54,998 nt of DNA. Origin: UBA910 sp964369145. GTDB taxonomy: Bacteria; Patescibacteriota; Minisyncoccia; Phycocordibacterales; DATDWN01. How positions within the stretch are numbered: position 1 is the first letter of the stretch; every line of letters begins with the position of its first letter. Shown piece after piece: positions 32,237 through 39,801 of the stretch. The DNA is taken from assembly GCA_964369145.1 (NCBI GenBank), contig CAYJEE010000003.1, positions 1-54,998 on the forward strand, given 5' to 3'. A model generated the notes under the pieces. That model made no database searches. It saw only the letters and a program-made list of their open reading frames with translations, and had not been told where the DNA came from. The position numbers were made by a program, and so were the translations under genes.

Positions 32237-32908
32237 ATGAGAGCATTTTTTTGTTTCTTTTTTGCTTTGTTTTGGGTGCTATGCGCTCAGGAAAAACCGG
32301 ATTTTGAGAAGTTTAAAGCAGATTACGACCTTATGAAAAAAGAGGTCGGGGATGCGAAAGAACGGACCATAATGGTCGATTTTAAGTGGATCGAAGATCA
32401 TTCCCAGCATCTTCAGAAGATGGTGGGGATACGCGAATGGTTTATCCAAAATTCACTGTCGCAAGTTGATCGAGAAGCGGCGTCTAACATTGACCTACAA
32501 CCGCTTATCGACACTATCATGTCTGTCGGTAAAAGGATGTTAATTGAAAGAAATGTCCAGGTGTGGTCATTGGATAGCATCTCTCCACAGATAACACTAC
32601 TTTCTCAGGAACTCAACAGATTTGAACAAGTTGGTGGTGGTTTTACTGGTCTCCATGAACTCTATCGACCTTCAAAGATTTTCTGGGATCTAGAAATTAT
32701 TGGACAGGTACTTGCGCATACCGAGTTTGTCTCACGGGTTTGCAAAGACGTGGATGGATGCATTGACCATGTTGCGGTTCTCCAAAAAAAAGTCGTTGCC
32801 AATCAGGCTCGCGCAAAACTCTGGATGGAAAAAATAATGAAATTACGTGAATCGCCACCGATTGTTGAGCCACCACTTCCCGAACCTCAGTCCAAAAAAC
32901 CCGGCTAA
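32237..32908 (+). CDS. Orphan cassette 5, exported helical protein of unknown function
   Basis: 223 residues from ATG 32237 (MRAFFCFFF), chosen for its Shine-Dalgarno AAGGAGG and because it opens a signal peptide (residues 1-17, ending LCAQ, with a cysteine that might suit lipidation). The rest is hydrophilic and predicted helical, with two cysteines near residues 171-176 and a Pro-rich end (PPIVEPPLPEPQ). No family recognised. Its promoter, strong ribosome-binding site and terminator place it with the orphan cassettes. Confidence 0.7.
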   Translation: MRAFFCFFFALFWVLCAQEKPDFEKFKADYDLMKKEVGDAKERTIMVDFKWIEDHSQHLQKMVGIREWFIQNSLSQVDREAASNIDLQPLIDTIMSVGKRMLIERNVQVWSLDSISPQITLLSQELNRFEQVGGGFTGLHELYRPSKIFWDLEIIGQVLAHTEFVSRVCKDVDGCIDHVAVLQKKVVANQARAKLWMEKIMKLRESPPIVEPPLPEPQSKKPG

Positions 32909-32921
32909 ACGCCGAAAACTC

Positions 32922-32953
32922 GCCGCGGGAAGGAAACTTCCTGCGGCATTTTG
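32922..32953 (+). terminator. Terminator of cassette 5
   Basis: GCCGCGGGAAG pairs with CTTCCTGCGGC over a GAAA tetraloop, then ATTTTGT. Confidence 0.85.
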
Positions 32954-32962
32954 TATATATAA

Positions 32963-32989
32963 TTCCCCCGAGGTCAAACCTCGGGGGAA
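32963..32989. terminator. Hairpin terminator between convergent genes
   Basis: Perfect 12-bp stem TTCCCCCGAGGT/ACCTCGGGGGAA with a CAA loop, positioned after the stop of the minus-strand 67-aa gene. Confidence 0.75.
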
Positions 32990-33000
32990 AAGCTCAAACA

Positions 33001-33204
33001 TTATTGTCTACATACACACCGGTGATACGGGATCACGGGTGTGTAGAATGCGAACTGTCTCGGCTCTGGATTTTTACCAGTATTAAGGGTGGCTGTTTGG
33101 TCAGAATGTTTCTTCCACACAGACCCTTCATACTCAAAACGATAATTTCGAGCCATTGTGCCGAAATACACCACAGCAGTGGTGCAACATTTTTCTTTAG
33201 GCAT
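33001..33204 (-). CDS. Small basic protein of unknown function with Shine-Dalgarno
   Basis: 67 residues, four cysteines including CC near the N-terminus and CVC near the end (MPKEKCCTTAVVYFG). GAGGTGA lies 4 nt before the ATG, and the gene ends at a strong hairpin, which supports it as real. It resembles the orphan cassettes in having a ribosome-binding site. No family recognised; the cysteines could bind a metal. Confidence 0.55.
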   Translation of the reverse strand: MPKEKCCTTAVVYFGTMARNYRFEYEGSVWKKHSDQTATLNTGKNPEPRQFAFYTPVIPYHRCVCRQ

Positions 33205-33249
33205 ACATCACCTCTGCATATATCATACTCCTCTTATTTATAAATATAC

Positions 33250-33286
33250 AAAAGCTTCCCCTATGTCTGACATAGGGGAAGCTTTT
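33250..33286 (-). terminator. Terminator of rpsA
   Basis: Perfect 16-bp stem AAAAGCTTCCCCTATG with a 5-nt loop, about 20 nt past the rpsA stop in its direction. Confidence 0.88.
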
Positions 33287-33306
33287 TTGATTATTCTTTA
33301 ATCTAT

Positions 33307-34446
33307 TTACTCTGCTTTCTTGCTTGGATCAATAAATGAGAGTGTCATCTTTTGCTCCTTTGGATCAAAGAGAGAAATCTTGAATGTGTATCGTTTACCA
33401 AGCTCGAGCTTACTTCGGAGAGCGTCTTCTGAACCAAACTCTGAAATATGTACGAGACCTGCAATACCTTCTTCGATCGATGCGAGAGCACCGTGTTTGT
33501 TGAACTTGATCACTACTGCTTCAACAACCTGATCTTTCTTGTATTTATTTTCCGCGCTTGCCCAAGGGTTTTCCTTGAGAGCTTTGATTGAAAGTGAAAT
33601 CTTACCGTCTTTAATTTCGATAATCTTTACTTTAATCTTTTCACCAACACGGAAGAGTGTGCGTGGGTTTTCTACGAGTGCCCAGTCGATTTCTGAAATA
33701 TGCACCAAACCTTCGAGACCATCTTCAATCTTTACAAACACTCCGAAGTCAACCATACCAGTCACTTCACCAGTTACCACATCATTGAGAGCGTATTTGC
33801 CGATGATATGATCTTTGTTTTTCTCGGTTGGGTTTTTCTCTGAGAAGATAAGTTTGCCTTCTTTTGGAGATGCACCGATGATAGCAACTGAAATCTTTGT
33901 ACCGACAAGTTTTCGAAGTTCAGAAAGGATCGCATCTTTGTCTCCATCAGTTACTCGTGGATAGTGTTCTGTTTTGAGTTGTGATGCAGGAAGGAAACCA
34001 GAGATACCTTGCCATGCGAGGATAAGACCTCCTTTGTTTGCATCTTGTACTGCGATTTCAAATACTTTTTTGTCTCGGATCGCATCTTCAGCTTCACTCC
34101 AGATGAGTGCCTGTCGAGCTTCTTTGAGTGAGATTTCAATGTATCCGTCTTTGTTTGAGATTGAAACTACTTTACCAGCGACAGTGTCTCCGATGTTGAT
34201 CTTTTTGATAATATCTCGAGCGCTCATAAACTCGCGTCCAAAGATAATACCAGTACCAAATGGTGGGATATCAATATATACTGCGTTTTTGTCGATACCG
34301 ATTACAGTACCTTCTACAATATCGTCTACTGAAGGGGGAGTGGCACTTTTTTCAAGCAAACCATCCATAAGAGTGACTTTTTTGACCACTTCTTCACCTT
34401 CCATTTCTTCTTTTTTATCTACAATTTCATCTACTTTTTTTGTCAT
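33307..34446 (-). CDS. rpsA: Ribosomal protein bS1 (four S1 domains)
   Basis: 379 residues with four OB-fold S1 repeats at about 42-110, 125-200, 218-287 and 303-375; the third and fourth carry the classical GMVDFGVFVKIEDGLEGLVHISE and KHGALASIEEGIAGLVHISE patterns. E. coli S1 has six repeats; four are usual for reduced genomes. S1 helps mRNA binding on the small subunit, relevant here because most resident genes lack Shine-Dalgarno sequences. The leader is about 125 nt and contains a 19-bp hairpin. Confidence 0.9.
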   Translation of the reverse strand: MTKKVDEIVDKKEEMEGEEVVKKVTLMDGLLEKSATPPSVDDIVEGTVIGIDKNAVYIDIPPFGTGIIFGREFMSARDIIKKINIGDTVAGKVVSISNKDGYIEISLKEARQALIWSEAEDAIRDKKVFEIAVQDANKGGLILAWQGISGFLPASQLKTEHYPRVTDGDKDAILSELRKLVGTKISVAIIGASPKEGKLIFSEKNPTEKNKDHIIGKYALNDVVTGEVTGMVDFGVFVKIEDGLEGLVHISEIDWALVENPRTLFRVGEKIKVKIIEIKDGKISLSIKALKENPWASAENKYKKDQVVEAVVIKFNKHGALASIEEGIAGLVHISEFGSEDALRSKLELGKRYTFKISLFDPKEQKMTLSFIDPSKKAE

Positions 34447-34475
34447 ATGTGTAATGGAGAGGAGGCTTGCATCTG

Positions 34476-34517
34476 CCCTAGGGTACCCCTTTGGCGAACC
34501 AAAGGGGTACCCTAGGG
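34476..34517 (-). promoter_or_regulatory. 19-bp perfect hairpin in the rpsA leader
   Basis: CCCTAGGGTACCCCTTTGG and its exact complement enclose a UUCG loop in the rpsA mRNA, about 30 nt before the ATG. No T run follows, so it is not a standard terminator; autoregulation or mRNA protection is plausible. Confidence 0.6.
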
Positions 34518-34582
34518 AAAAGAAAATGTAAGTTTAACTCCCTTTCGACTCCGTACTAATACCTAATTGAATTAGCCTCACT

Positions 34583-34610
34583 AGTATACAGAAAAATGGC
34601 CTTTTTGCAA
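34583..34610 (-). promoter_or_regulatory. rpsA promoter
   Basis: On the minus strand TTGCAA (34610-34605), 16 bp, TATACT (34588-34583) preceded by TG. Confidence 0.65.
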
Positions 34611-34647
34611 TGGTTTTTTGGGCGCTTCAAGGTGGTTGCAAAAGTGC

Positions 34648-34690
34648 TTGACATTACGACTGATATAGTGTTGTATGGTGGGTAGGGAGA
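34648..34690 (+). promoter_or_regulatory. Cassette 6 promoter and Shine-Dalgarno
   Basis: TTGACA (34648-34653), 17 bp, TTGTAT (34671-34676), GGGAGA (34685-34690) 9 nt before ATG 34700. Confidence 0.65.
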
Positions 34691-34699
34691 TTGACAACA

Positions 34700-35233
34700 A
34701 TGGAATTAATATGGTTGATTATCGCTCTGTGCACACTGTGTGCATTTGGGCTTTTAATCTGGCTTATATCCAATGGATGTTTGCCTGGTTTTACGGTTGT
34801 GGGAGAGGTGGAATCAAAGCCTCGGCAGGCGCAATTTACACCAAGTGTTTTGCGTGCTGTGGTGTCAGAAAGTATGCTACGTATCTGGACATCAACAGAC
34901 GCTGTGCTCCAGCGTCTCATAAGGGGGACTTTACTAACGGTTATTCCGCATCAGGACACTCTCACGTTTGAGTTTTTTGATGAGGAAAGGCTGGTTGCAA
35001 AAGTAACCGTTGTTGAGACTGCCGGCAATCCTGCGTTCTTCAGGGTGTGGATTGATCCGAAGTTAGTAACTTTGACTCAGTCGGAGTATGCTCTTACTGA
35101 GCCTGGAAAAATGCACGGGGTACTGCGTCAGTTGGTGCAAAACCCTGCATTTAAACAACCGGATAAAAAGGCGTGGGTGGGTCCGCCAGCAGTGACGGAG
35201 TTGTACTTTGATCACTCTAGGTCGGGTGACTAG
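34700..35233 (+). CDS. Orphan cassette 6, membrane-anchored protein of unknown function
   Basis: 177 residues from ATG 34700 (MELIWLII); a TTG at 34691 lies too near the ribosome-binding site. One N-terminal transmembrane helix (residues 3-26) is followed by a hydrophilic alpha/beta domain without recognised motifs (TLTFEFFDEERLVAKVTVVE). Belongs to the orphan-cassette class and is divergent from rpsA. Confidence 0.7.
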   Translation: MELIWLIIALCTLCAFGLLIWLISNGCLPGFTVVGEVESKPRQAQFTPSVLRAVVSESMLRIWTSTDAVLQRLIRGTLLTVIPHQDTLTFEFFDEERLVAKVTVVETAGNPAFFRVWIDPKLVTLTQSEYALTEPGKMHGVLRQLVQNPAFKQPDKKAWVGPPAVTELYFDHSRSGD

Positions 35234-35253
35234 CGATTTCAGGTAAAAGATGG

Positions 35254-35288
35254 ATGCCCGGGATGTGAAAGCATCCCGGGCATTTTTG
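35254..35288 (+). terminator. Terminator of cassette 6
   Basis: ATGCCCGGGATG pairs with CATCCCGGGCAT over a TGAAAG loop, followed by TTTTT. Confidence 0.92.
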
Positions 35289-35306
35289 TATGCTCATATT
35301 TTTTTT

Positions 35307-35321
35307 GATATACTACTTTCA
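35307..35321 (+). promoter_or_regulatory. Extended -10, leaderless start of the MBL gene
   Basis: TTTTTTGA then TATACT (35309-35314) ends 6 nt before ATG 35321. Confidence 0.65.
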
Positions 35322-35962
35322 TGATTATCACATACCACGGCGTGGATTTTATTAAAGTGCAGTTTGGGGACACGGTTCTTGCCGTCAATCCAGTTTCAAA
35401 AGATTCAAAAATCAAAAGCTCTCGTTTTGGAGCAGATATCACCCTTATTTCTTCAAAAGATACTGAACATAATGGTGCAGACGTGACTTCTCGTGGAGAT
35501 AAAGCCTCTTTTGTGATCGACGGTCCGGGAGAATACGAAGTGTCAGGTATTTTCATCAAAGGCTTCCTCTCAAAAACTCAGTATGGCGAGGGAGTAGATC
35601 ATATTAACACTATCTATACAGTAGCTATGGAGGGTATGAATCTCTGTTTCCTCGGTGCGTTTTCTGAAAATGCACTTCCTACGACTGCAAAAGGAGCCAA
35701 TGAAAATATTGACATTCTTTTTGTACCGATCGGTGAAGATGGTGTGCTTCCACCTGCTCTCGCACAAAAGATTGCGGTGCAGTTTGAACCAAAAATTATC
35801 ATCCCAACTCATTGGGAAGGGGTGGGAAGCAAGGACGCACTCAAGACCTTTCTCAAGGAGGCGGGTGCAGAAGGTGTAAAACCGGTTGATAAATTGACGA
35901 TAAAAAGAAAAGATATTGAAAGCAAAGAGTCAGAAGTGGTGGTCTTGGCTTCGTCAAACTAA
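35321..35962 (+). CDS. Metallo-beta-lactamase-fold protein (UlaG-like), metal site degenerate
   Basis: 213 residues. The fold markers are present: MIITYHGVDFIKVQFGDTVLAVNP at the start, FVIDGPGEYEVSGI in the middle and IIIPTHWEG near the end, as in the COG2220/UlaG group. The key HxHxDH metal motif, normally after the second strand, is replaced by LISSKDTEHNG, so most zinc ligands are missing. It may be a non-catalytic member or use fewer metals. No signal peptide. Stop codon is part of the arm of hairpin element G copy 2. Confidence 0.8.
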   Translation: MIITYHGVDFIKVQFGDTVLAVNPVSKDSKIKSSRFGADITLISSKDTEHNGADVTSRGDKASFVIDGPGEYEVSGIFIKGFLSKTQYGEGVDHINTIYTVAMEGMNLCFLGAFSENALPTTAKGANENIDILFVPIGEDGVLPPALAQKIAVQFEPKIIIPTHWEGVGSKDALKTFLKEAGAEGVKPVDKLTIKRKDIESKESEVVVLASSN

Positions 35963-36077
35963 TCTCTAACTCATCATAACTTTTTTGGAGCACGGATATT
36001 TTTCTGCTGAAAAATTCCTCAGTCTAGACTACCCGCCTTGCGAAGTCTCCAAAAAAGTTACAATGAGCCAGAGATTA
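35960..36077. repeat. Hairpin element family G, copy 2
   Basis: 31-nt arms (35960-35990, 36047-36077) differ only by four transitions that become G-U pairs in minus-strand RNA. The core is in opposite orientation to copy 1 and contains the same GGAGACTTCGCAAGGCGGG. In the inner hairpin three base pairs differ from copy 1 and all three are compensatory. Confidence 0.82.
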
Positions 36078-36109
36078 AGTAGTAATAATCTTTTTAGTTT
36101 TTATATACC

Positions 36110-36412
36110 ATGTTCACTCTCTTAGAAAAAATACGAACACAATCGTCTCGAGCACAGCGCACGTTTATTGCGTTTAGCCTTTCTCTTTTATTCACCGGTT
36201 TGGTGTTTGTGATGTGGCTCACTACCGAGAAAAACGCCAAAAACCTGCCAGAAAGTGCCTCTGTGGCCCAAAACACTGCTTCAAACACACCTACGGACAC
36301 ACTCGTAAAAAACATCAAGGATACGTGGGAGAGCTTAGTGGGAGCGACTACAGAGCTCACGACTACAATCAAAAACACAGATTTTTCGAGTACAGTTGAA
36401 TATAAGAGATAG
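36110..36412 (+). CDS. Small single-TM protein of unknown function
   Basis: 100 residues. A basic N-terminal helix (FTLLEKIRTQSSRAQR) leads into one transmembrane segment (about 19-36) and a Thr/Asn/Ala-rich outer part ending DFSSTVEYKR. No family recognised; similar short membrane proteins are common in this lineage. Located between the G element and gyrA without a Shine-Dalgarno sequence. Confidence 0.65.
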   Translation: MFTLLEKIRTQSSRAQRTFIAFSLSLLFTGLVFVMWLTTEKNAKNLPESASVAQNTASNTPTDTLVKNIKDTWESLVGATTELTTTIKNTDFSSTVEYKR

Positions 36413-36417
36413 TCGGA

Positions 36418-36500
36418 AGTCCGTAAAGTCAAAAGTCTATCAAGTTAGAATTCAAATGCATTTACTTTCGACTTTACGGACTTGATGGACTTGATGGACT
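36418..36500. repeat. GACTT-rich repeat pair upstream of gyrA
   Basis: AGTCCGTAAAGTC (36418-36430) is the exact inverse of 36470-36482. The second arm continues as the repeat GACTTTACGGACTTGATGG (36470-36500) also found at 39167-39195. Confidence 0.7.
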
Positions 36501-36507
36501 AATTTTT

Positions 36508-36530
36508 GATATACTACTTTTAATAATTTA
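36508..36530 (+). promoter_or_regulatory. Extended -10 of gyrA
   Basis: TTTTTGA then TATACT (36510-36515), 14 nt before ATG 36530, giving a leader of about 7 nt. Confidence 0.55.
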
Positions 36531-39001
36531 TGGCAAAGAAAAAAGATACAGAAATCCAGAGTGTCGGTCTTCCCGAAGAGCGTATCAATGTAGTGGCCCG
36601 AGAGATTACTACCGAAATGCGGGAGTCTTTTATCGACTATGCGATGTCAGTGATCACTGACCGAGCGCTTCCAAACGTTCGCGACGGTTTAAAGCCGGTA
36701 CACCGACGTATTCTTTTTGCGATGAACATACTTGGTCTCAGTGCTGGAGCAAAGACTCGAAAGTCTGCAACAGTGGTGGGAGAGGTGCTCGGTAACTACC
36801 ACCCGCACGGAGATGTGGCGGTGTATGACTCTATGGTAGGTATGGCGCAGGACTTTAAAATGCGCTATCCGCATATTATTGGTCAGGGAAACTTTGGTTC
36901 AATCGACGGAGATAACGCTGCGGCGATGCGATATACCGAAGCAAAAATGTCAAAATTTGCAGTAGAAATGTTGCGAGACATTGAAAAAGAGACCGTAAAC
37001 TTTGTACCCAACTACGATGGTACAAAAAAAGAGCCGTCAGTGCTTCCAACTGCAGTCCCAAACCTCCTGCTCAACGGAACTCTCGGTATTGCAGTGGGAA
37101 TGGCGACCAACATCCCTCCACACAACCTCAATGAACTTGCGGACGCAGTGCTCCACCTTGTCGACAACAAAGACGCAACAACCGAAGATCTTCTTCAGTT
37201 TGTAAAAGGACCAGACTTTCCAACAGGAGGTATTGCATTCAATCAAAAAGACATTGCACATGCGTACGCGACCGGAAAAGGTGGTGTGGTGGTGCGTGGT
37301 GTAGCTGAAATTACAGAAAACAAAGCAGGGCAATTTCAGATTATCGTTACGTCTATTCCGTACCGTGTAAACAAGTCAGATCTTTTGATCCGTATCGCAG
37401 ACCTCTGGCGAGACAAGAAAATCGAGGGGATCAAGGCGGTGCGTGACGAGTCTGCAAAAGACATTCGTATTGTGATCGAACTTAAAGGAGGCTCTCATCC
37501 ACAAAATATTTTAAATCAACTCTACAAGCATACTCAACTCGAAGATGCGTTCCATTTCAACATGGTGGCGCTCGTCGATGGTATCCCGCAGACATTGTCA
37601 TTGAAGGGGATTTTGCAGGAATTCGTCTCTCACCGTATCGAGGTGATCAAACGTCGCACTGAATACGACCTCAAAAAAGCTCTTGAACGCGAGCATATTT
37701 TGCTTGGTCTCAAAATTGCACTCGACCATATCGACGAGATCATTAAACTGATCCGTGCATCAAAAGATGTCCCAACTGCACATACCGAGCTCATGAAGCG
37801 GTTTAAACTTTCTGCAATCCAGGCATCGGCGATTTTGGAAATGAAGCTTTCACGTCTTGCAGGTCTTGAACGAAAGAAAGTGGAAGATGAATTGAAATCA
37901 ATTCAGGATTTGATCGCGTCTCTTAAACTTATTTTGGCAAATCCAAAGAAAATTCTCGGCATTATTAAAGATGAAATGACCGAAATCAAAGAAAAGTTCG
38001 GGGACGAACGCCGTACTCGTATCGTAAAAGGTGGGGTACAGGTGCTTTCTGTAGAAGACCTCATTCCAGATGAAGAAAACGCGCTCGTGCTTACTTCAGG
38101 TGGCTATATCAAGCGCACAAACCCAGATGAATTCCGTCGACAGAAACGTGGGGGAGTGGGTGTAGTAGACCTCGATACAAAAGACGAGGACTTTGTAACA
38201 ACATTGCTTATTACTTCGACTCATGCCGACCTGCTCTTCTTTACCAACAAAGGTAAGGCGTATCAGACGAAAATGTATGACATTCCAGAGGGTCGTCGTG
38301 CAACAAAAGGAAAGTCAGTGATGAACTTCTTGCCACTTGTGGATGGAGAAAAGATCACCTCGATTTTGCCGATGCCAAAAGAAGTCAAAAAATCAGATGG
38401 CTCACTCCTCATGGTGACTAAACAGGGTATTGCTAAAAAGGTGTCCGCAGCAAGCTTCCAGGATGTGCGTATTTCAGGCATTATTGCAATCAAACTAGAC
38501 GCAGGAGATGAGCTCATTTCAGCATCACTCACCAATACCGGTGACAGTGCCATTCTCGTGACTTCAAAAGGTCAGTCAATCCGTTTCTTTGAGAAAGATA
38601 TTCGAGAAATGGGACGTACAGCAATGGGTGTCCGTGGTATGAAGCTTGGCAAAGGAGATGAGATCATTTCTGCTCAGGTGATCGGCAAGAACGCCGATGA
38701 CACAACTCTGATGGTGATTTCTGCAAACGGATACGGAAAGCGCACAGATATCGACGAATACAAGATCCAAAACCGAGGAGGCTCAGGTATCAAGACCGCA
38801 AATGTGACTGCAAAAACCGGAAATATCATTGCCGCACAGATGTTTACAAAAGAAACTGAAGAGATCGTAGCAATGTCAAAGAAGAGTCAGGTGATCCGCA
38901 CCGATGCAAATGAAATCCCAGTTCTCGGCCGCCAGACTCAGGGGGTTCGGATTATGAAGTTGCGGGAGGGGGATTCCATTGCTTCACTTATCTGTCTATA
39001 A
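36530..39001 (+). CDS. gyrA: DNA gyrase subunit A
   Basis: 823 residues. Catalytic Tyr135 in AAMRYTEAKM, the winged-helix HPHGD motif (NYHPHGDVAVYDSMV) and a C-terminal beta-pinwheel of six repeats are present. The GyrA box, normally QRRGGKG, reads QKRGGVG here, so the enzyme may be gyrase with weakened wrapping or a topoisomerase IV-type A subunit. gyrB is not in the window. Starts without a Shine-Dalgarno sequence. Confidence 0.92.
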   Translation: MAKKKDTEIQSVGLPEERINVVAREITTEMRESFIDYAMSVITDRALPNVRDGLKPVHRRILFAMNILGLSAGAKTRKSATVVGEVLGNYHPHGDVAVYDSMVGMAQDFKMRYPHIIGQGNFGSIDGDNAAAMRYTEAKMSKFAVEMLRDIEKETVNFVPNYDGTKKEPSVLPTAVPNLLLNGTLGIAVGMATNIPPHNLNELADAVLHLVDNKDATTEDLLQFVKGPDFPTGGIAFNQKDIAHAYATGKGGVVVRGVAEITENKAGQFQIIVTSIPYRVNKSDLLIRIADLWRDKKIEGIKAVRDESAKDIRIVIELKGGSHPQNILNQLYKHTQLEDAFHFNMVALVDGIPQTLSLKGILQEFVSHRIEVIKRRTEYDLKKALEREHILLGLKIALDHIDEIIKLIRASKDVPTAHTELMKRFKLSAIQASAILEMKLSRLAGLERKKVEDELKSIQDLIASLKLILANPKKILGIIKDEMTEIKEKFGDERRTRIVKGGVQVLSVEDLIPDEENALVLTSGGYIKRTNPDEFRRQKRGGVGVVDLDTKDEDFVTTLLITSTHADLLFFTNKGKAYQTKMYDIPEGRRATKGKSVMNFLPLVDGEKITSILPMPKEVKKSDGSLLMVTKQGIAKKVSAASFQDVRISGIIAIKLDAGDELISASLTNTGDSAILVTSKGQSIRFFEKDIREMGRTAMGVRGMKLGKGDEIISAQVIGKNADDTTLMVISANGYGKRTDIDEYKIQNRGGSGIKTANVTAKTGNIIAAQMFTKETEEIVAMSKKSQVIRTDANEIPVLGRQTQGVRIMKLREGDSIASLICL

Positions 39002-39037
39002 AAATCATAAATTTGGTAAATTTCGTTGTTGGTCTTC

Positions 39038-39087
39038 AAAAAATAATGCTCACCAGCACACTCAGGCTGGCTCGCATTATTTTTTTT
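39038..39087 (+). terminator. gyrA terminator
   Basis: AAAAAATAATGC pairs with GCATTATTTTTT around an inner CCAGC/GCTGG stem, ending in a long T run. Confidence 0.88.
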
Positions 39088-39166
39088 GCCCGCCTAGAAC
39101 TTTACTCAAATTTGAGATTTTTATGTGAGGTATTTTTTAGGCGTTTATGCAAATAAACCTACTTTT

Positions 39167-39195
39167 GACTTTACGGACTTGATGGACTTTTGACT
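39167..39195 (+). repeat. GACTT-rich repeat, copy upstream of the methyltransferase
   Basis: Shares GACTTTACGGACTTGATGG with 36470-36488 and the same word order with 2745-2775 in tsaD. Confidence 0.7.
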
Positions 39196-39255
39196 AGTCT
39201 ACAAGGTTCTCTTTTTCTGTTTATAACTTTCATATACAAAATCTATAAATATCCA

Positions 39256-39268
39256 TATAATAAGTATA
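39256..39268 (+). promoter_or_regulatory. -10 box, leaderless start of the methyltransferase
   Basis: Perfect TATAAT at 39256-39261 ends 6 nt before ATG 39268. Confidence 0.6.
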
Positions 39269-39801
39269 TGTTTGCATTCTCTGATCCTAAAAAAAATATA
39301 GACCAATGTGGGATTCAGGCGGGGATGCTGATCGCAGATCTCGGCGCTGGATCGGGCTTCTACACACTTGAGGCGGCACGAGCACTCGGTGCCACTGGTC
39401 AGGTGTATGCGGTAGATGCCCAGAAAGACTTACTTGCTCGACTTAAAAATAACGCCCAAAAAGAGGGTTTGTATAATGTTGAGGTGCTGTGGGGTGATGT
39501 AGAAAAGCTCGGAGGTACACACATCAAAGACAATTCAGTCGATCTCGTATTGGTATGCAATGTTATGTTTCAGATTACAGATAAAAAAGGTGTGCTCGCT
39601 GAAATAAAACGCATTCTCGCATCAGGCGGTCGAGTATTGGTGGTGGACTGGACTGATTCATTTGGAGGTATTGGTCCACGCAGAGACCACCTCTTCTCAA
39701 AGGTTGACGCAGAGGCCCTCTTTGAAGCACAAGGTTTTTCAAAAGACCGTGAAATAAAAGCAGGGAGCCATCATTTTGGTTTTATATATAAAAAATTATG
39801 A
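39268..39801 (+). CDS. Class I SAM-dependent methyltransferase
   Basis: 177 residues from ATG 39268 (MFAFSDPKKNI), chosen because of the -10 box directly upstream; the frame extends 26 codons further but through the promoter. Motif I is LIADLGAGSGFYTLE, motif II YAVDAQ, and the motif IV region reads VDLVLVCNVMFQI, as in the Methyltransf_11/31 type. Substrate is not apparent. Stop codon overlaps the next start (ATGA). Confidence 0.87.
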   Translation: MFAFSDPKKNIDQCGIQAGMLIADLGAGSGFYTLEAARALGATGQVYAVDAQKDLLARLKNNAQKEGLYNVEVLWGDVEKLGGTHIKDNSVDLVLVCNVMFQITDKKGVLAEIKRILASGGRVLVVDWTDSFGGIGPRRDHLFSKVDAEALFEAQGFSKDREIKAGSHHFGFIYKKL

